A stretch of DNA of 38,462 bases from an uncultured Planctomycetaceae bacterium (GTDB lineage: Bacteria; Planctomycetota; Planctomycetia; Planctomycetales; Planctomycetaceae), in NCBI GenBank assembly GCA_903871805.1, contig CAIQIE010000261.1, positions 1-38,462 on the forward strand, read 5' to 3'. The translations under genes were made by a program, and so were the position numbers. The notes below the pieces were generated by a model. It worked only from the letters and a program-made list of their open reading frames with translations. It made no database searches and had not been told where the DNA came from. This document shows, in pieces, positions 24,511 through 33,990 of this stretch; positions within the stretch are counted from its first letter, which is position 1; the number at the start of each line of letters is the position of its first letter.

Positions 24511-26376
24511 TCAAAATGGGATCGACCAGCAGGACTGCTCGCCCTGCCGCAGTATGCGCCAGCCTTTTGAGACCTTCGGGACATCATCGACACTGCCATC
24601 CGGCCACTGCACCGTGAGTTTTGCCCCCTGACGATCTCCCAAACCAAAGTGCAGTTCATTCGCACTGCACGCCTGATAACTTCCCCCTCCCACCAGCTGA
24701 TCCATTTGAATGGGTTTCGCATCCGATAGCGTTACGCGGGCAGGAATCGGTGTCCTCGTGCACCGTCGCCCAATCAGACGGAGGACCAGACTGTTGCCGG
24801 CTGGCGACGTCTCGTTCATCAGCACCACAGAGCCATCCTGCTGGTGCGAGATCACCATATCCAGACGACCATCCCGGTTAAAGTCTGCCTCCGCAAGTGC
24901 CCTGCCCAAAAGTGGTGTTTGAAAGTACTCACCCGCCTCCAGAGACACGTCCGAGAATCGGCCATGTCCGGGATTTCTGAAGACCTGGGCCTGCATCCGA
25001 TACGGAATCTTTTCCGGGGTCCACATGAGATCATTCGTGTGCCCGTTTGCAACCACAAGATCTACCCAGCCATTATTATCAATGTCAATCGAGGCGACGC
25101 CGAAACCCACTCTGGACAGCGAAGGAGCTCCCAGCCCGGATGCCCGCGTTCTGTCACGAAACAGAATCATCGTCTCCGTGGAAACGTTTTCATACAGCGT
25201 GTTGGATTCTCCATAGAAATGAGTCAGGAACATGTCCAGTCCACCGTTGCGATCGAAGTCGGCTGATGCAATCCCCATGCTTCCCTGAGCAAATCCCTGT
25301 TCGTTGAACGCAGTGGATGACACCAGCCCCATGTCTTCCACCTTCGGCACAGGGCTGGCAGGTTCTGTCTGCAGACCGCTGGTGCTTTGCGACCAGAGCG
25401 CATTGGCTTCCCCGTCATTTGCCACATAGACTTCCGGCCTTGCATCCCCTCCCAGATCGGCGATCAGAACGCCAAGCGTTTTCCCGGCTGCACGGGAAAT
25501 TCCAGCCTGCTCCGATTGGTCATAAAAACCTCCGGCACCATCCGCCAGCAGCAACCGATCCGCCAGCCCCGCAAAGTGCGCGGGAGGGCACCCAATGGCT
25601 CCAATACCCGGTTTTCCAACGTTACACAGGCGTGGATTTGTATCCGATTCCTCAACATAGGTTCCCACAAAAATATCCAGCGTCTGGTCTGCGTTCAGAT
25701 CACCAAACGCCACGCTTGAACTCCACTCCTGGCCGGCGGCAATTGCCTCTCCGACAATCTGTAGAAAGGTGCCGTCTCCGTTGTTGATCCATAACTGATT
25801 CGGCCCATAGGCCGCAATATAAAGATCCTCGAAACCATCCTCATTGAGATCCCCGGCGGCGCACCCAAACGCAAAACCTGTCTGTACCAGCCCGGAACTT
25901 TCACTGCAGTCCTTCCATGTTTCAAAACGATCATTGCGGTACAGCCTGCCCGGTGTCTCTCCGGTATCCTGAGCCACAGGCAGTCGACAGCCGTTGCTCA
26001 TCCAGATATCCAGCCAGCCATCCGCATCAACATCAAAGGCCGCTGCGCCCCCACCCATCACCTCCAGAATTCGCTCCTGGCCATGCGCGTCATCATATCG
26101 CAAAAAATCGAACCCCTTCTCAGCACCTTCCGCACGAAACCGAAACGCAGGTCCGGACAAGACGGATTCGCTCACATCCCCTGCCGCAACCCGGCTTTGC
26201 ACAGCGATCACGTCTTCTGCCGCGGTGGGCGCAGACGACGCTCGGTCGGTTGTCGTCGACTGCTCTGAAGACTGACCGCACCCCAGAAGAGCAAGACACA
26301 GCAAACACCCCCACACCCAGTGCTGGCGTACAAACTCCCCCGACCAAACAGGGTTTCTTTTGTCCAGGTTCACCAT
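24511..26376 (-). CDS. FG-GAP/VCBS and ASPIC-UnbV lipoprotein (CRTAC1-like)
   Basis: This exported lipoprotein has 621 residues from the ATG at 26376, which has GAGGG six bases upstream; the frame continues to an ATG at 26427. The lipobox LALLGC places the lipid-modified Cys at 33. The rest is a beta-propeller built from repeats with calcium-binding loops: FDVDADGWLDIW, GDLNEDGFEDLY, GDLNADQTLDIF, ADFDRNGGLDMF, IDIDNNGWVDLV and ADFNRDGRLDMV. An ASPIC/UnbV end follows (QLVGGGSYQACSANELHFGL, then VQWPDGS). Such proteins are common in planctomycetes, often beside TPR genes as here. The binding partner is unknown. It is the last gene of a minus-strand block, 97 bases after a TPR gene. Confidence 0.9.
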   Translation of the reverse strand: MVNLDKRNPVWSGEFVRQHWVWGCLLCLALLGCGQSSEQSTTTDRASSAPTAAEDVIAVQSRVAAGDVSESVLSGPAFRFRAEGAEKGFDFLRYDDAHGQERILEVMGGGAAAFDVDADGWLDIWMSNGCRLPVAQDTGETPGRLYRNDRFETWKDCSESSGLVQTGFAFGCAAGDLNEDGFEDLYIAAYGPNQLWINNGDGTFLQIVGEAIAAGQEWSSSVAFGDLNADQTLDIFVGTYVEESDTNPRLCNVGKPGIGAIGCPPAHFAGLADRLLLADGAGGFYDQSEQAGISRAAGKTLGVLIADLGGDARPEVYVANDGEANALWSQSTSGLQTEPASPVPKVEDMGLVSSTAFNEQGFAQGSMGIASADFDRNGGLDMFLTHFYGESNTLYENVSTETMILFRDRTRASGLGAPSLSRVGFGVASIDIDNNGWVDLVVANGHTNDLMWTPEKIPYRMQAQVFRNPGHGRFSDVSLEAGEYFQTPLLGRALAEADFNRDGRLDMVISHQQDGSVVLMNETSPAGNSLVLRLIGRRCTRTPIPARVTLSDAKPIQMDQLVGGGSYQACSANELHFGLGDRQGAKLTVQWPDGSVDDVPKVSKGWRILRQGEQSCWSIPF

Positions 26377-26473
26377 CTCCGTCCCTCGAACATCAACCTT
26401 GCGGATTTCCGTCTTCTGAACCCTCATTCAAAACGTGTTTCAACGATGATCATGCGGTCAGAAAGTGACATGT

Positions 26474-27736
26474 CTATGGAAAATTGAGGTTCGGGACCTC
26501 ATTCGGCACGCTTTCCACCGATGCAAAAAAATCAAACGTCATGGCAGCTTCCTGCATCTGCAATTCACGGCACCATGCCACGACCTTCTTAATCGCGTCG
26601 ATTTGCCCGGGGACGGCCGCCGTCAACCCGACGCGCAGATCGGCAATAATCAGTGACCGCTTCAAAAACTGATCTCGTTCCTGAATTCGGCCGAGGTTTT
26701 CCATGGCTTTCGCCAGCCCCATCACCGCCTGACTGTTGGCGGCGTCACGTTTCAGCAGTGCCTCGAAAAAAAACTCGGCCGCTGTCCAGCGCCGCTGATG
26801 CATCTCCCATTCGCCCCGCATTAAAGTCAGCACCACAGGTTCCGTGTCCGTGACAGGCGGCAACGTCCGGACAACACTCTGAAATGTGTCCCAGTCATCA
26901 AGCTCGTAGCAACACTCAAGTAGCCACGCGCAGGTGCGCAGGTCCGAGCCATCGGTCTGCACAAGGTCCAGCAGAGTCCGACGAGACTCGCTCAGCTTTC
27001 CGAAACCGGTCAGGTATCTGGCGGCCGCGTTCTGCAAATCCCGATTTTCCGGATCCAGCTTCAGAAAGCTCTCCACCTTCTCGGCGCCCCACGCATTCTG
27101 CCAGATCATCAGCGACGGAAAGTAATAGTACCGCGCATCATGCAGGTCTGCGTAGCGGTCCTGCATCAGCCGTCGGAGAATTTCCCCCCGCTCCTCCGTT
27201 CGCATCTGCAGCCCATACAGCAGACTCAGTGACCGTCGGGCCACATTCAACTGCCGTGTCGAAAGAACAGTGCCAGTCTGGTGCTGTTTCAACAGGTACT
27301 GAAAGCCATATTCGGCGGGAGCCGCCAGATCACACTCCAGCCGCAACACCGCGTCCTCGAAGACAGCCTGCAAACCCAGTCGCGCATGATCGGGGGGAAT
27401 TCGGGAGTAGCAGTCCAGCGCCTGCTTTGTGCGACCCGCACGACTGGCCTGCCTTGCCAGGGTGATGAGTACATCACAGTCTTCGGCCGGAACACCTCGA
27501 TTGCGACGACTTGCAGCGGCGGCATCCGACCATGCCTGTGCTGTCACACCCGGAGGCAGATCAGGTCCACTGCTACGCAGCAAAATTGCGGTGCCCGCCA
27601 GCAGACAGACACTCAGGGGCGCTGCAAGCAGCACCGCGGAGACTTTGCCAGAGGCAGCCGGCACGGGGGCGTGCGTACCTTTGCAACACACGCAGCGCAA
27701 GCCACGTCGATCGAATTTTTTATGCACGAATCTCAT
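26474..27736 (-). CDS. Membrane-anchored TPR protein
   Basis: The 420 residues start with a basic, Cys-containing segment (RGLRCVCCKGTHAPVP), then one membrane helix at about 32-53 (VSAVLLAAPLSVCLLAGTAI). The remainder is an alpha-helical solenoid of degenerate TPRs (for example LARQASRAGRTKQALDCYSR, EFFFEALLKRDAANSQAVMG, LAKAMENLGRIQERDQFL). The solenoid most likely faces the periplasm and binds protein. No clear ribosome site precedes the ATG. It lies just upstream of the ASPIC lipoprotein, a pairing I recall in other planctomycetes, so the two may act together. Confidence 0.82.
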   Translation of the reverse strand: MRFVHKKFDRRGLRCVCCKGTHAPVPAASGKVSAVLLAAPLSVCLLAGTAILLRSSGPDLPPGVTAQAWSDAAAASRRNRGVPAEDCDVLITLARQASRAGRTKQALDCYSRIPPDHARLGLQAVFEDAVLRLECDLAAPAEYGFQYLLKQHQTGTVLSTRQLNVARRSLSLLYGLQMRTEERGEILRRLMQDRYADLHDARYYYFPSLMIWQNAWGAEKVESFLKLDPENRDLQNAAARYLTGFGKLSESRRTLLDLVQTDGSDLRTCAWLLECCYELDDWDTFQSVVRTLPPVTDTEPVVLTLMRGEWEMHQRRWTAAEFFFEALLKRDAANSQAVMGLAKAMENLGRIQERDQFLKRSLIIADLRVGLTAAVPGQIDAIKKVVAWCRELQMQEAAMTFDFFASVESVPNEVPNLNFP

Positions 27737-28166
27737 GAACGGCAGGCTCGCTCAATTCGCCATAGGAATACATTCAGTTTGAGAATAATCGATGCGTGCC
27801 CGGGAATCAATGCCTCAGTGTGCTGGGCTGCCATGCGACGAGCGATTCTGTATTCGCCCGTGGGGAGTCTGGAGAACGGTTCCGACTTGACACTGGTCAG
27901 CCAGCACGGACTGGCCATGGCGCTCGGCCTTCGATGTGGCCGCGGCTTCAACCCCGGTCAGATGCGGGGCCGCCAATCATAGAAAAAATGCGGGCAGCGG
28001 GCAGCAGAAAGGATTCGCCGGAATCTGTTGCTGGTGGTCCGGACTGGGCGCAAGCCGCTGCCCACATTTTTCTCGTCAACCGTGTCTTTCCATGCGACCA
28101 CGGATGGCAGCAGACCCATGCAGGGGCTTGCACCTGATGCCCAAAATTGCGATGCGAAATCTCAAG
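27737..28166. other. Intergenic region between two TPR genes
   Basis: The 430 bases between same-strand TPR genes hold no convincing coding frame or T-tailed hairpin. The length suggests a separate promoter for the TPR/ASPIC pair. Confidence 0.45.
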
Positions 28167-30350
28167 TCAGGGAGACGTGGAGGCCTGTTCCGCCAGAATT
28201 TCCTGGGCTCGCTTCTGATGCTGATCTGCCTTCTCGGCATTTCCCATCGCACGGCAGGCTCGCTCCAGCATCTGGTGCGTTTCGAAATTGCCTTCTCGAA
28301 GTTCCAGGGCACGTGTCAGGTCCTTCAGGGCGTCTTCCCAACGTTCCATGGCCACATAGATCTCTCCGCGAGTGGTGAGGATGTCGGAGTTTTCAGGCAC
28401 GAGAGCCATCGCCTGATTGATTTGCCCCAGCGCCCGTTCCTTTTCCCCGGGCTCGCCGCGAATGATTGCCACCGCTAGATTATTCAGCACGACCGGGTCC
28501 CGACCGCGACTGATAACGTTGGATTGTTCAAGGAACGGCACCGCTCTGGGGTACTCCTGCAAGGCAACAGCGTACGCCCCCAGTAAACTCAATGTGGTAA
28601 AGCCCAGAGAGCCCTGGGATCTCAACTTATTGATCGTCGCTTCGGCCTCAGGGGCAGCGCGATGAGGAGACAGGCACAAAAGGCAGAGTCTTTCCAAAGA
28701 GGCGGCGACCGTCCTCGGGCTCTTTCTGGCATCCTCGAGTAACAGCAGTAACTGGTCCGGCGGAGCATCCCGGAGAACAATATCGTCCCGGTTTCGCATC
28801 CTGGGAATAATCGCTGAATTAAACCCTGTCAGCGCATCGAACATCACCAGACTGGCCCGTCCATACAGGTTGAGCAACACCTGGTCCTTCGGTGTCGGCT
28901 TCTGTGTTTCCGCAGGAAGACTGTTCTTCACAAGTTCCCGGAGGGCTTCCGGTCGATTCAGAAGGAGCAATGCATCCCCTTCAAGCGCCCAGTACTTTTG
29001 ATCGTCAGGATTTTGCTGACGATTTTCTTCTGCCCATGTCACGACCGAATTCAGCAGTTCTTCGCCTTCCCTGGTTGCTCCGGACTTCAGCAGCAGTTCA
29101 GCCAGACCAACTTGAAGTTCCGGATTTTTCTCCGCCACAGAACGAACGGCCTGCACTGCACCTGAAAAGTCCCCGGCGAGCAGACACACACGGGCGAATG
29201 TCAATGCAGACTCTGGGTCATCGGGCGTGCGACCAGCAGCAGCCTTCCAGAACTCATTCGTGTCTTTCAGCTTCTCAGCGGAAATTTCAGCGCCCATGGA
29301 TTTCAGCGCCAGCAAAATTTCCACGGCAAGAGCACTGGCTGGGTCGTATTCCAGTGCCTTGTAGGTTTGCAGCACAGCCAAATCACGATTCAGCCCGGAT
29401 GTTTGCATCTGTTTTTCAACATCCAGAAGGTCAAGTTCTGCCTGCAGGGACTTCAGAGACGGCTGGTCGGGACTCTTTGTCAGCGCTGCCAGCAGGAACC
29501 TGCGAGCCTTTTCGAGTTCGGCTTTCAGCACCAGTGCACGCACCAGGTTGGCGCTGGCATCGATATTTGCCGGATCTTTTTCCAGCATCTTTGTCAGGCT
29601 GGCAATCGCTGTGTCCGCGGCTGCATCAATCTGCTGTCTGGGACGTTTCAACGCGATCTGCAGTTGCGCAAGTTGCAGACCGCGTTCGGGGTTGCCCACG
29701 GCCGCTTCCACCAGATGTCGTTCGGCAAGCAAAAATTCTTTCCGCTTGAGATACTCTGTCGCAAGAAGTCCATGAGCGATTGCATTATTTGGTTGCGCTT
29801 CGACAACCATCCGCAGTTGTGTTTCAAGTTCCACTGAGGTTAACGGCCGAATTGGCTTGTCTGATAAAGCCTGCTGCACGATCCATAAGCGTGCGTCCAC
29901 AGAGCCTTCACCAGCATCCGGAGCCAGTGATGCGATCTCCTGAAAGGCAGCCTCCGGACGATCCGTTTCGCTGTAAAACTTGCCCAGCCTCATTCGGTAC
30001 GAATAGTCCGCAGGCTGAAGACCGCACATGGCCAGCAAGGCTGTTTCCTGAAGCCTCAGATTCTTTTGATCCACTGCGGATTGCACCACCTGCTCATAGT
30101 GGTTTAGCAAAGTGACCGTCGTCGTACCCCGAATCCAGAACCACATCCCGACTGGCAATGCGAGCAAAGCCAGAAATGGCAGACCAACCCATAGGCGGTT
30201 GTAATCGCGGGAAAAGAACCAGCATTCCAGCAGACCAAGACAGAACTGGAAAAAATTTCCGGGAGTCGTAATTTCCACGAAACTCGGACTCACACGCTGC
30301 GACTCTGCATTTCGGGACCGACGCTCTGATGACGCTGATTGTTGACTCAT
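28167..30350 (-). CDS. Large TPR protein with one membrane helix
   Basis: The 727 residues comprise a Ser/Arg-rich cytoplasmic start, a membrane helix at about 55-74 (WVGLPFLALLALPVGMWFWI), and a solenoid of many TPR-like helix pairs filling the rest. Clear repeats include NNAIAHGLLATEYLKRKEFL, DPESALTFARVCLLAGDFSG and, near the end, RGEIYVAMERWEDALKDLTR and HQMLERACRAMGNAEKAD. Its start lies 75 bases after the exosortase-like gene on the same strand, so the two are probably co-transcribed. A scaffold role for that membrane protein is plausible but inferred. Confidence 0.87.
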   Translation of the reverse strand: MSQQSASSERRSRNAESQRVSPSFVEITTPGNFFQFCLGLLECWFFSRDYNRLWVGLPFLALLALPVGMWFWIRGTTTVTLLNHYEQVVQSAVDQKNLRLQETALLAMCGLQPADYSYRMRLGKFYSETDRPEAAFQEIASLAPDAGEGSVDARLWIVQQALSDKPIRPLTSVELETQLRMVVEAQPNNAIAHGLLATEYLKRKEFLLAERHLVEAAVGNPERGLQLAQLQIALKRPRQQIDAAADTAIASLTKMLEKDPANIDASANLVRALVLKAELEKARRFLLAALTKSPDQPSLKSLQAELDLLDVEKQMQTSGLNRDLAVLQTYKALEYDPASALAVEILLALKSMGAEISAEKLKDTNEFWKAAAGRTPDDPESALTFARVCLLAGDFSGAVQAVRSVAEKNPELQVGLAELLLKSGATREGEELLNSVVTWAEENRQQNPDDQKYWALEGDALLLLNRPEALRELVKNSLPAETQKPTPKDQVLLNLYGRASLVMFDALTGFNSAIIPRMRNRDDIVLRDAPPDQLLLLLEDARKSPRTVAASLERLCLLCLSPHRAAPEAEATINKLRSQGSLGFTTLSLLGAYAVALQEYPRAVPFLEQSNVISRGRDPVVLNNLAVAIIRGEPGEKERALGQINQAMALVPENSDILTTRGEIYVAMERWEDALKDLTRALELREGNFETHQMLERACRAMGNAEKADQHQKRAQEILAEQASTSP

Positions 30351-30425
30351 ATCGATGATTTCCGCTCGCCCACGGTCTGCAATTGATCAAAAAACTGACG
30401 GCCCGCGCTGGTCTTCAACAACCAG

Positions 30426-31505
30426 CTAAACAACTCTTTTCAGCAACAAATCGGCAATTTGCCCAATCAGAGAAATCACCAGGACTGTGGCAAAAACCGC
30501 GGTGGCCCTTGGAAACAATGGCACCAGGGGCGTCTCACTGGGGAAAGGGTTGGGCATTGCAGAAGCCGCCCAGCGGTTCCAGAGATAGATGAAGGGATTC
30601 CAGAACCGCTCTACCGGGCCCATGCGTTTAATGTCCGGAACGAAGGCACTGAAGACGTTCAAAAGGGCATCTGCACTCACCAGACATGCGGCCGCGATCA
30701 CAACCAGGAATACATCGGTTACTATTCCGGCAGGGCCCATGGCCAGGTCGACCGAATACTTATTCCAAAGCCAAAGAACAGCGACCGCTCGTATCAGTGT
30801 CAAACTGGCCGCAATGACGCCACCGCAGATGACAACCAGCGCCGAGTGCAAAAACGATCTTCGCCGATATGCGGCGATGATCGCAGCTAGACACAGCGTG
30901 AGAAATAATGCCTCTGCGCTGCGCGTCAGGGTCGCAGACGAAAAGGTTTTTTCAGCGAAAAACAGCGAATCATCTTTCATGTAGTGAATCAGATCAATCC
31001 GGTGACAGAATTTACTGACGCTTAGGAAGCACTTGTCCCGAAGCCAGTCCAGCACCTGAAGGTCGAACCCTCCAGCCACACGCAATGTTGTCAATGGAAT
31101 GACGGCAAGCGACAAAAGACTGCTGGTGTAGCCTTTTGCTCTGGAGGTCATGCACACTGCCGCAAGGCAAAGCATCATTCCCGCAACCGCCAGCCATGGC
31201 AGTGCCAGGATAAGCGAGGCAGAAAGGCAGAGCACATCACAAAACAGCAAAAACCGAGCAAACCAGTTCCATCGCTCCACCGCAGGGTTGCGACGACGAA
31301 CAAAGAGAAACACAAATGCTATCAGGGCCAGCGGAAAAAAACGGTAGGGCGGCACGGCAAACAAGTGCCAGTAATACAGCATGACGAACGGCGCATGAGC
31401 CACCAGAAGCAACGCCATCGCACGCTGGCTGCTGCCTGACGGAGCGGTGTTCACGGGCAAATCTGGGGTCCCCGGAACCTGGTCAACAGTTTCTGTGTTC
31501 GGCAT
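30426..31505 (-). CDS. Exosortase-family-like membrane protein, catalytic Cys and His apparently lost
   Basis: This 359-residue protein has about eight to ten hydrophobic helices. Its C-terminal half follows the exosortase pattern: a FDLQVLDWLRDK-type segment, LFFAEKTFSSATLTRSAEAL, YRRRSFLH, LTLIRAVAVLWLWNKYSVDL, then AMGPAGIVTDVFLVVIAAAC and VSADALL. In exosortases a Cys sits in a C-S-G motif, an Arg in the middle helix and a His in the last part. Here the Cys position appears to be Phe188 and the His position near Gly260, while Arg239 is kept. So it is probably not a working transpeptidase, unless my alignment is wrong. It resembles the planctomycete exosortase type (XrtU) most, from memory. 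It leads the minus-strand block with a TPR gene directly after it. Confidence 0.65.
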   Translation of the reverse strand: MPNTETVDQVPGTPDLPVNTAPSGSSQRAMALLLVAHAPFVMLYYWHLFAVPPYRFFPLALIAFVFLFVRRRNPAVERWNWFARFLLFCDVLCLSASLILALPWLAVAGMMLCLAAVCMTSRAKGYTSSLLSLAVIPLTTLRVAGGFDLQVLDWLRDKCFLSVSKFCHRIDLIHYMKDDSLFFAEKTFSSATLTRSAEALFLTLCLAAIIAAYRRRSFLHSALVVICGGVIAASLTLIRAVAVLWLWNKYSVDLAMGPAGIVTDVFLVVIAAACLVSADALLNVFSAFVPDIKRMGPVERFWNPFIYLWNRWAASAMPNPFPSETPLVPLFPRATAVFATVLVISLIGQIADLLLKRVV

Positions 31506-31559
31506 TATGGATTTCCGGAAAACTCAGGGAACGGGAGCAATTCACCACCATCAGATTCG

Positions 31560-31573
31560 CACACACACACACA
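31560..31573. repeat. (CA)7 dinucleotide repeat
   Basis: This is a short CA microsatellite about 55 bases upstream of the exosortase-like start codon. Such runs can slip during replication and alter promoter spacing; no effect is shown here. Confidence 0.7.
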
Positions 31574-32050
31574 TCAAACGAAGTCCGCGAAGAACACTGC
31601 AGGAACGCTGCGACTTCATATTGCGGACTTTCGGGCTCTTCAGCAAACGAATCGTAACTTCCGAAATTCAGGGCCAGTTTGCATCCGCCTGGCAGTTGCA
31701 ATCAACCCAGACGGCGCAAGTGCGGAGCCTGCGAAACGGGCCACTGTGCGAAATCGGCAGATTGATCCGGTTGAGAAATGGAGACGAAAGTGGGGTGGCA
31801 AACGGGAACTTTGCTGCTGATTCATAGGACTATAAACACCACACCAGGTCGTGTCAGGGGGTCATTCTAACCATGAACCAATCGCGGTGCCACGTTTAAA
31901 GAGTTCAGTTTACAATTAGCACGGGGATTCCCGTTCTTTTTTCGTTGGTATCGCCGGACAAATGGCAAAAAAAAGGTCGCAGAATGAACCTGCAGCAATT
32001 CTATGGGATCCACTGACCATTCAGTACCCAGTACGTGCAGACGGGAAAAC

Positions 32051-32080
32051 CGCTATTTTCATGCCAGAGACGCTATTTTC
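32051..32080 (+). repeat. Two direct copies of CGCTATTTTC, 20-base period
   Basis: Identical 10-base copies lie at 32051-32060 and 32071-32080, two helical turns apart, about 135-160 bases before the lipoprotein ATG. They could be an activator site. This is inference only. Confidence 0.45.
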
Positions 32081-32212
32081 GCGCACGCGCATCGTGTATT
32101 GTCTTCCTTTCGAAGGAATGCCGATCCGGTGTTTGTCAGATATTTTTCGGGCAGTCAGCCCCGGACTTTTGCTGAACGGCAGTCCTGTTTTTCTGTTGAA
32201 AAGAGTGATCGT

Positions 32213-33448
32213 ATGCGACATTCGTGGATTCTGGTCGGGCTCGTCCCAGTGATATTTCTTTCCGGTTGCAGCGAAAATGCCGCGCCACCAACTGCAACAA
32301 CGGATCTGAAAACTGATCCTGCAGCAACCGCTCCCGCAGAGCCGATGGTGGCCGAACCTGCTACTGCCACGCCTGAAGCAGCTGCACCCGCAGATTCAGC
32401 CCCCAAAGCAGAATCCCCAGAGACTCCACCGACAGCGGCTGCTGATCCGGAATTTGAAAAACTGCAGGAAGGACTGGACATCGGTGACGCTAAAAAACAG
32501 TTGGCAGATATTCGGGAACTCTACGAAAAGACCCCGACGAATCCAGAGGCGGCCACTCAGTACATTAATGTGATTGGACGACTGGGAATGATGCAGGCGC
32601 AGGCAGGTAACCTTCCACTGGCGCACACAGGATTCATCAAAGCCACCGCTCTTCTGGAAAAAGCTGTTGAAGGCAATGTGATTATTCCGCAGCAGCTGAT
32701 GGCCGTTGTTTACTACAATGGTGCCTGCGCTACCGCGCAGCAGAAGAAGCCTGAAGACGCCATGACGCTGCTGGAAAAGGCAATCGCAGCCGGTTACAGC
32801 GATATGGAGCAGATGAAGGACGATTCTGATCTTGAAGCCGTTCGGGCCTTGCCGGGGTTCAGTGAAAAGTTGGCAGCATGGGAAGCCAAAGCCTCTGAAG
32901 CCGCAATGGCAACAGCAAAAGCAGAACTCGCCGCAGGCGAATCCTTCCCCTTCACCTTCGCACTGACAGACGTGTCCGGTGCTCCCATCAGTCTGGAAAG
33001 CCTGAAGGGAAAGGTTTGTATCGTTGATGTTTGGGGAACGTGGTGCCCCCCGTGCCGCGCAGAGATTCCCTCATTCATCAAACTGCAGGAAAAATTCGGC
33101 GCTCAGGGATTTCAGATGGTCGGCCTTAACGAAGAACAATCCAGCTCACCAGAAGGCAAGACCAAGCTGGTTACCGACTATATCGCTGGCAACGGGATCA
33201 ATTATCCCTGTGCCCTGATTACTGAAGAAGTCATGGGGCAGATTCCCGAGTTCCAGGGCTTTCCAACCACGCTGTTCATCGATAAGACCGGAAAAGTCCG
33301 CCTGAAAGCGGTTGGTCTGCATGAATACGCATACCTGGAAAGCGTCGTCTCCGTTCTGCTGGCCGAAGAAGCTCCGGCCGCCACAGCACCTGCAGAACCA
33401 GCGCCAACCGAAGCCCCAGCCGCTGAAGCTGCCGAACCCAAGCCATAG
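32213..33448 (+). CDS. Thioredoxin-fold (TlpA-like) lipoprotein with helical insert
   Basis: The 411 residues begin with a lipoprotein signal (MRHSWILVGLVPVIFLSGCS, lipid Cys at 19). A Pro/Ala/Thr/Glu-rich linker follows to about 78, then a TPR-like helical region (about 84-225), and a TlpA/AhpC-type thioredoxin domain (about 243-380). The redox motif is WGTWCPPCRAEIP (C278, C281), followed by FQGFPTTLFIDKTGKV with the cis-Pro. It ends in another Ala/Pro/Glu-rich tail. It probably reduces or oxidises envelope thiols while tethered to a membrane. The ATG at 32213 is preferred because the lipobox follows directly and AAGAG lies upstream. A strong terminator follows, so it is monocistronic. Confidence 0.9.
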   Translation: MRHSWILVGLVPVIFLSGCSENAAPPTATTDLKTDPAATAPAEPMVAEPATATPEAAAPADSAPKAESPETPPTAAADPEFEKLQEGLDIGDAKKQLADIRELYEKTPTNPEAATQYINVIGRLGMMQAQAGNLPLAHTGFIKATALLEKAVEGNVIIPQQLMAVVYYNGACATAQQKKPEDAMTLLEKAIAAGYSDMEQMKDDSDLEAVRALPGFSEKLAAWEAKASEAAMATAKAELAAGESFPFTFALTDVSGAPISLESLKGKVCIVDVWGTWCPPCRAEIPSFIKLQEKFGAQGFQMVGLNEEQSSSPEGKTKLVTDYIAGNGINYPCALITEEVMGQIPEFQGFPTTLFIDKTGKVRLKAVGLHEYAYLESVVSVLLAEEAPAATAPAEPAPTEAPAAEAAEPKP

Positions 33449-33990
33449 TGTCTCCAAAGTATGAATCCCGGCGTTGACGGCATTCGCGGTCAACTCGAGA
33501 CGATTACCCACGAACTCAAAGAAAACGATGAGCCAACGGCTCATCGTTTTTTTGTTGATTTCCTACTCCGGCACATCAGAATTTCCGCAGACATCGTGTC
33601 AGCCCAATGATGCCCGCTGCCAACGCAAATGTCTGTTTCCAGATGCTTTAACCCCACGTACAGAAACGAAAGGCCCTGCCCGCCATTGGACAAAAGTTCC
33701 CGGGGCTCGCGGCGACGGGATCCCGATTCACACCATAACAGCCTCTGCTGGTAATTACTGATCCGCAGTATCTTTCATGGGCCATTCCAATTCTGTCTGC
33801 TGCGGTTTCGTAATTCCAGGATGTCACTTTGTCAGCAGATTGATTACACTCGAGGCGGTTTTGCTTCGGAGCTTGCTCAGAGGACTGATGCAGCACCACA
33901 GGGATTCTGCGGGTATCCAATTCAATGGTGTGGTGCGGGGCCGATGTCAAAATCCAGTGGGTCGTTTTGTTGCAGATAAGGTCAGCAGTC
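33449..33990. other. Intergenic region holding a terminator, otherwise no gene seen
   Basis: Beyond the terminator at 33522-33553 the 542 bases contain no convincing frame. A long minus-strand frame (33648-34190) overlaps the PDZ gene and lacks any motif. The PDZ promoter should lie in the 3' part. Confidence 0.5.
33522..33553 (+). terminator. Rho-independent terminator of the TlpA-like gene
   Basis: AACGATGAGCC-AAC-GGCTCATCGTT is a perfect 11-bp stem with a 3-base loop, running into seven T residues. It lies about 75 bases after the stop. A-residues on the left side would also let it work on the minus strand. Confidence 0.93.

Larger units (their letters stand above)
31506..32212. other. 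Divergent promoter region with short repeats
   Basis: The 707 bases lie between the exosortase-like gene (minus) and the thioredoxin-fold lipoprotein (plus). They contain a (CA)7 run and a pair of 10-base direct repeats, listed separately. The lipoprotein frame is open upstream to about 32003, but that stretch lacks protein-like character. No gene is called. Confidence 0.5.

Noticed and set aside
32003-32212. N-terminal extension of the TlpA-like lipoprotein
   Set aside because: It would bury the lipobox signal 70 residues inside; the ATG at 32213 gives a normal lipoprotein signal.
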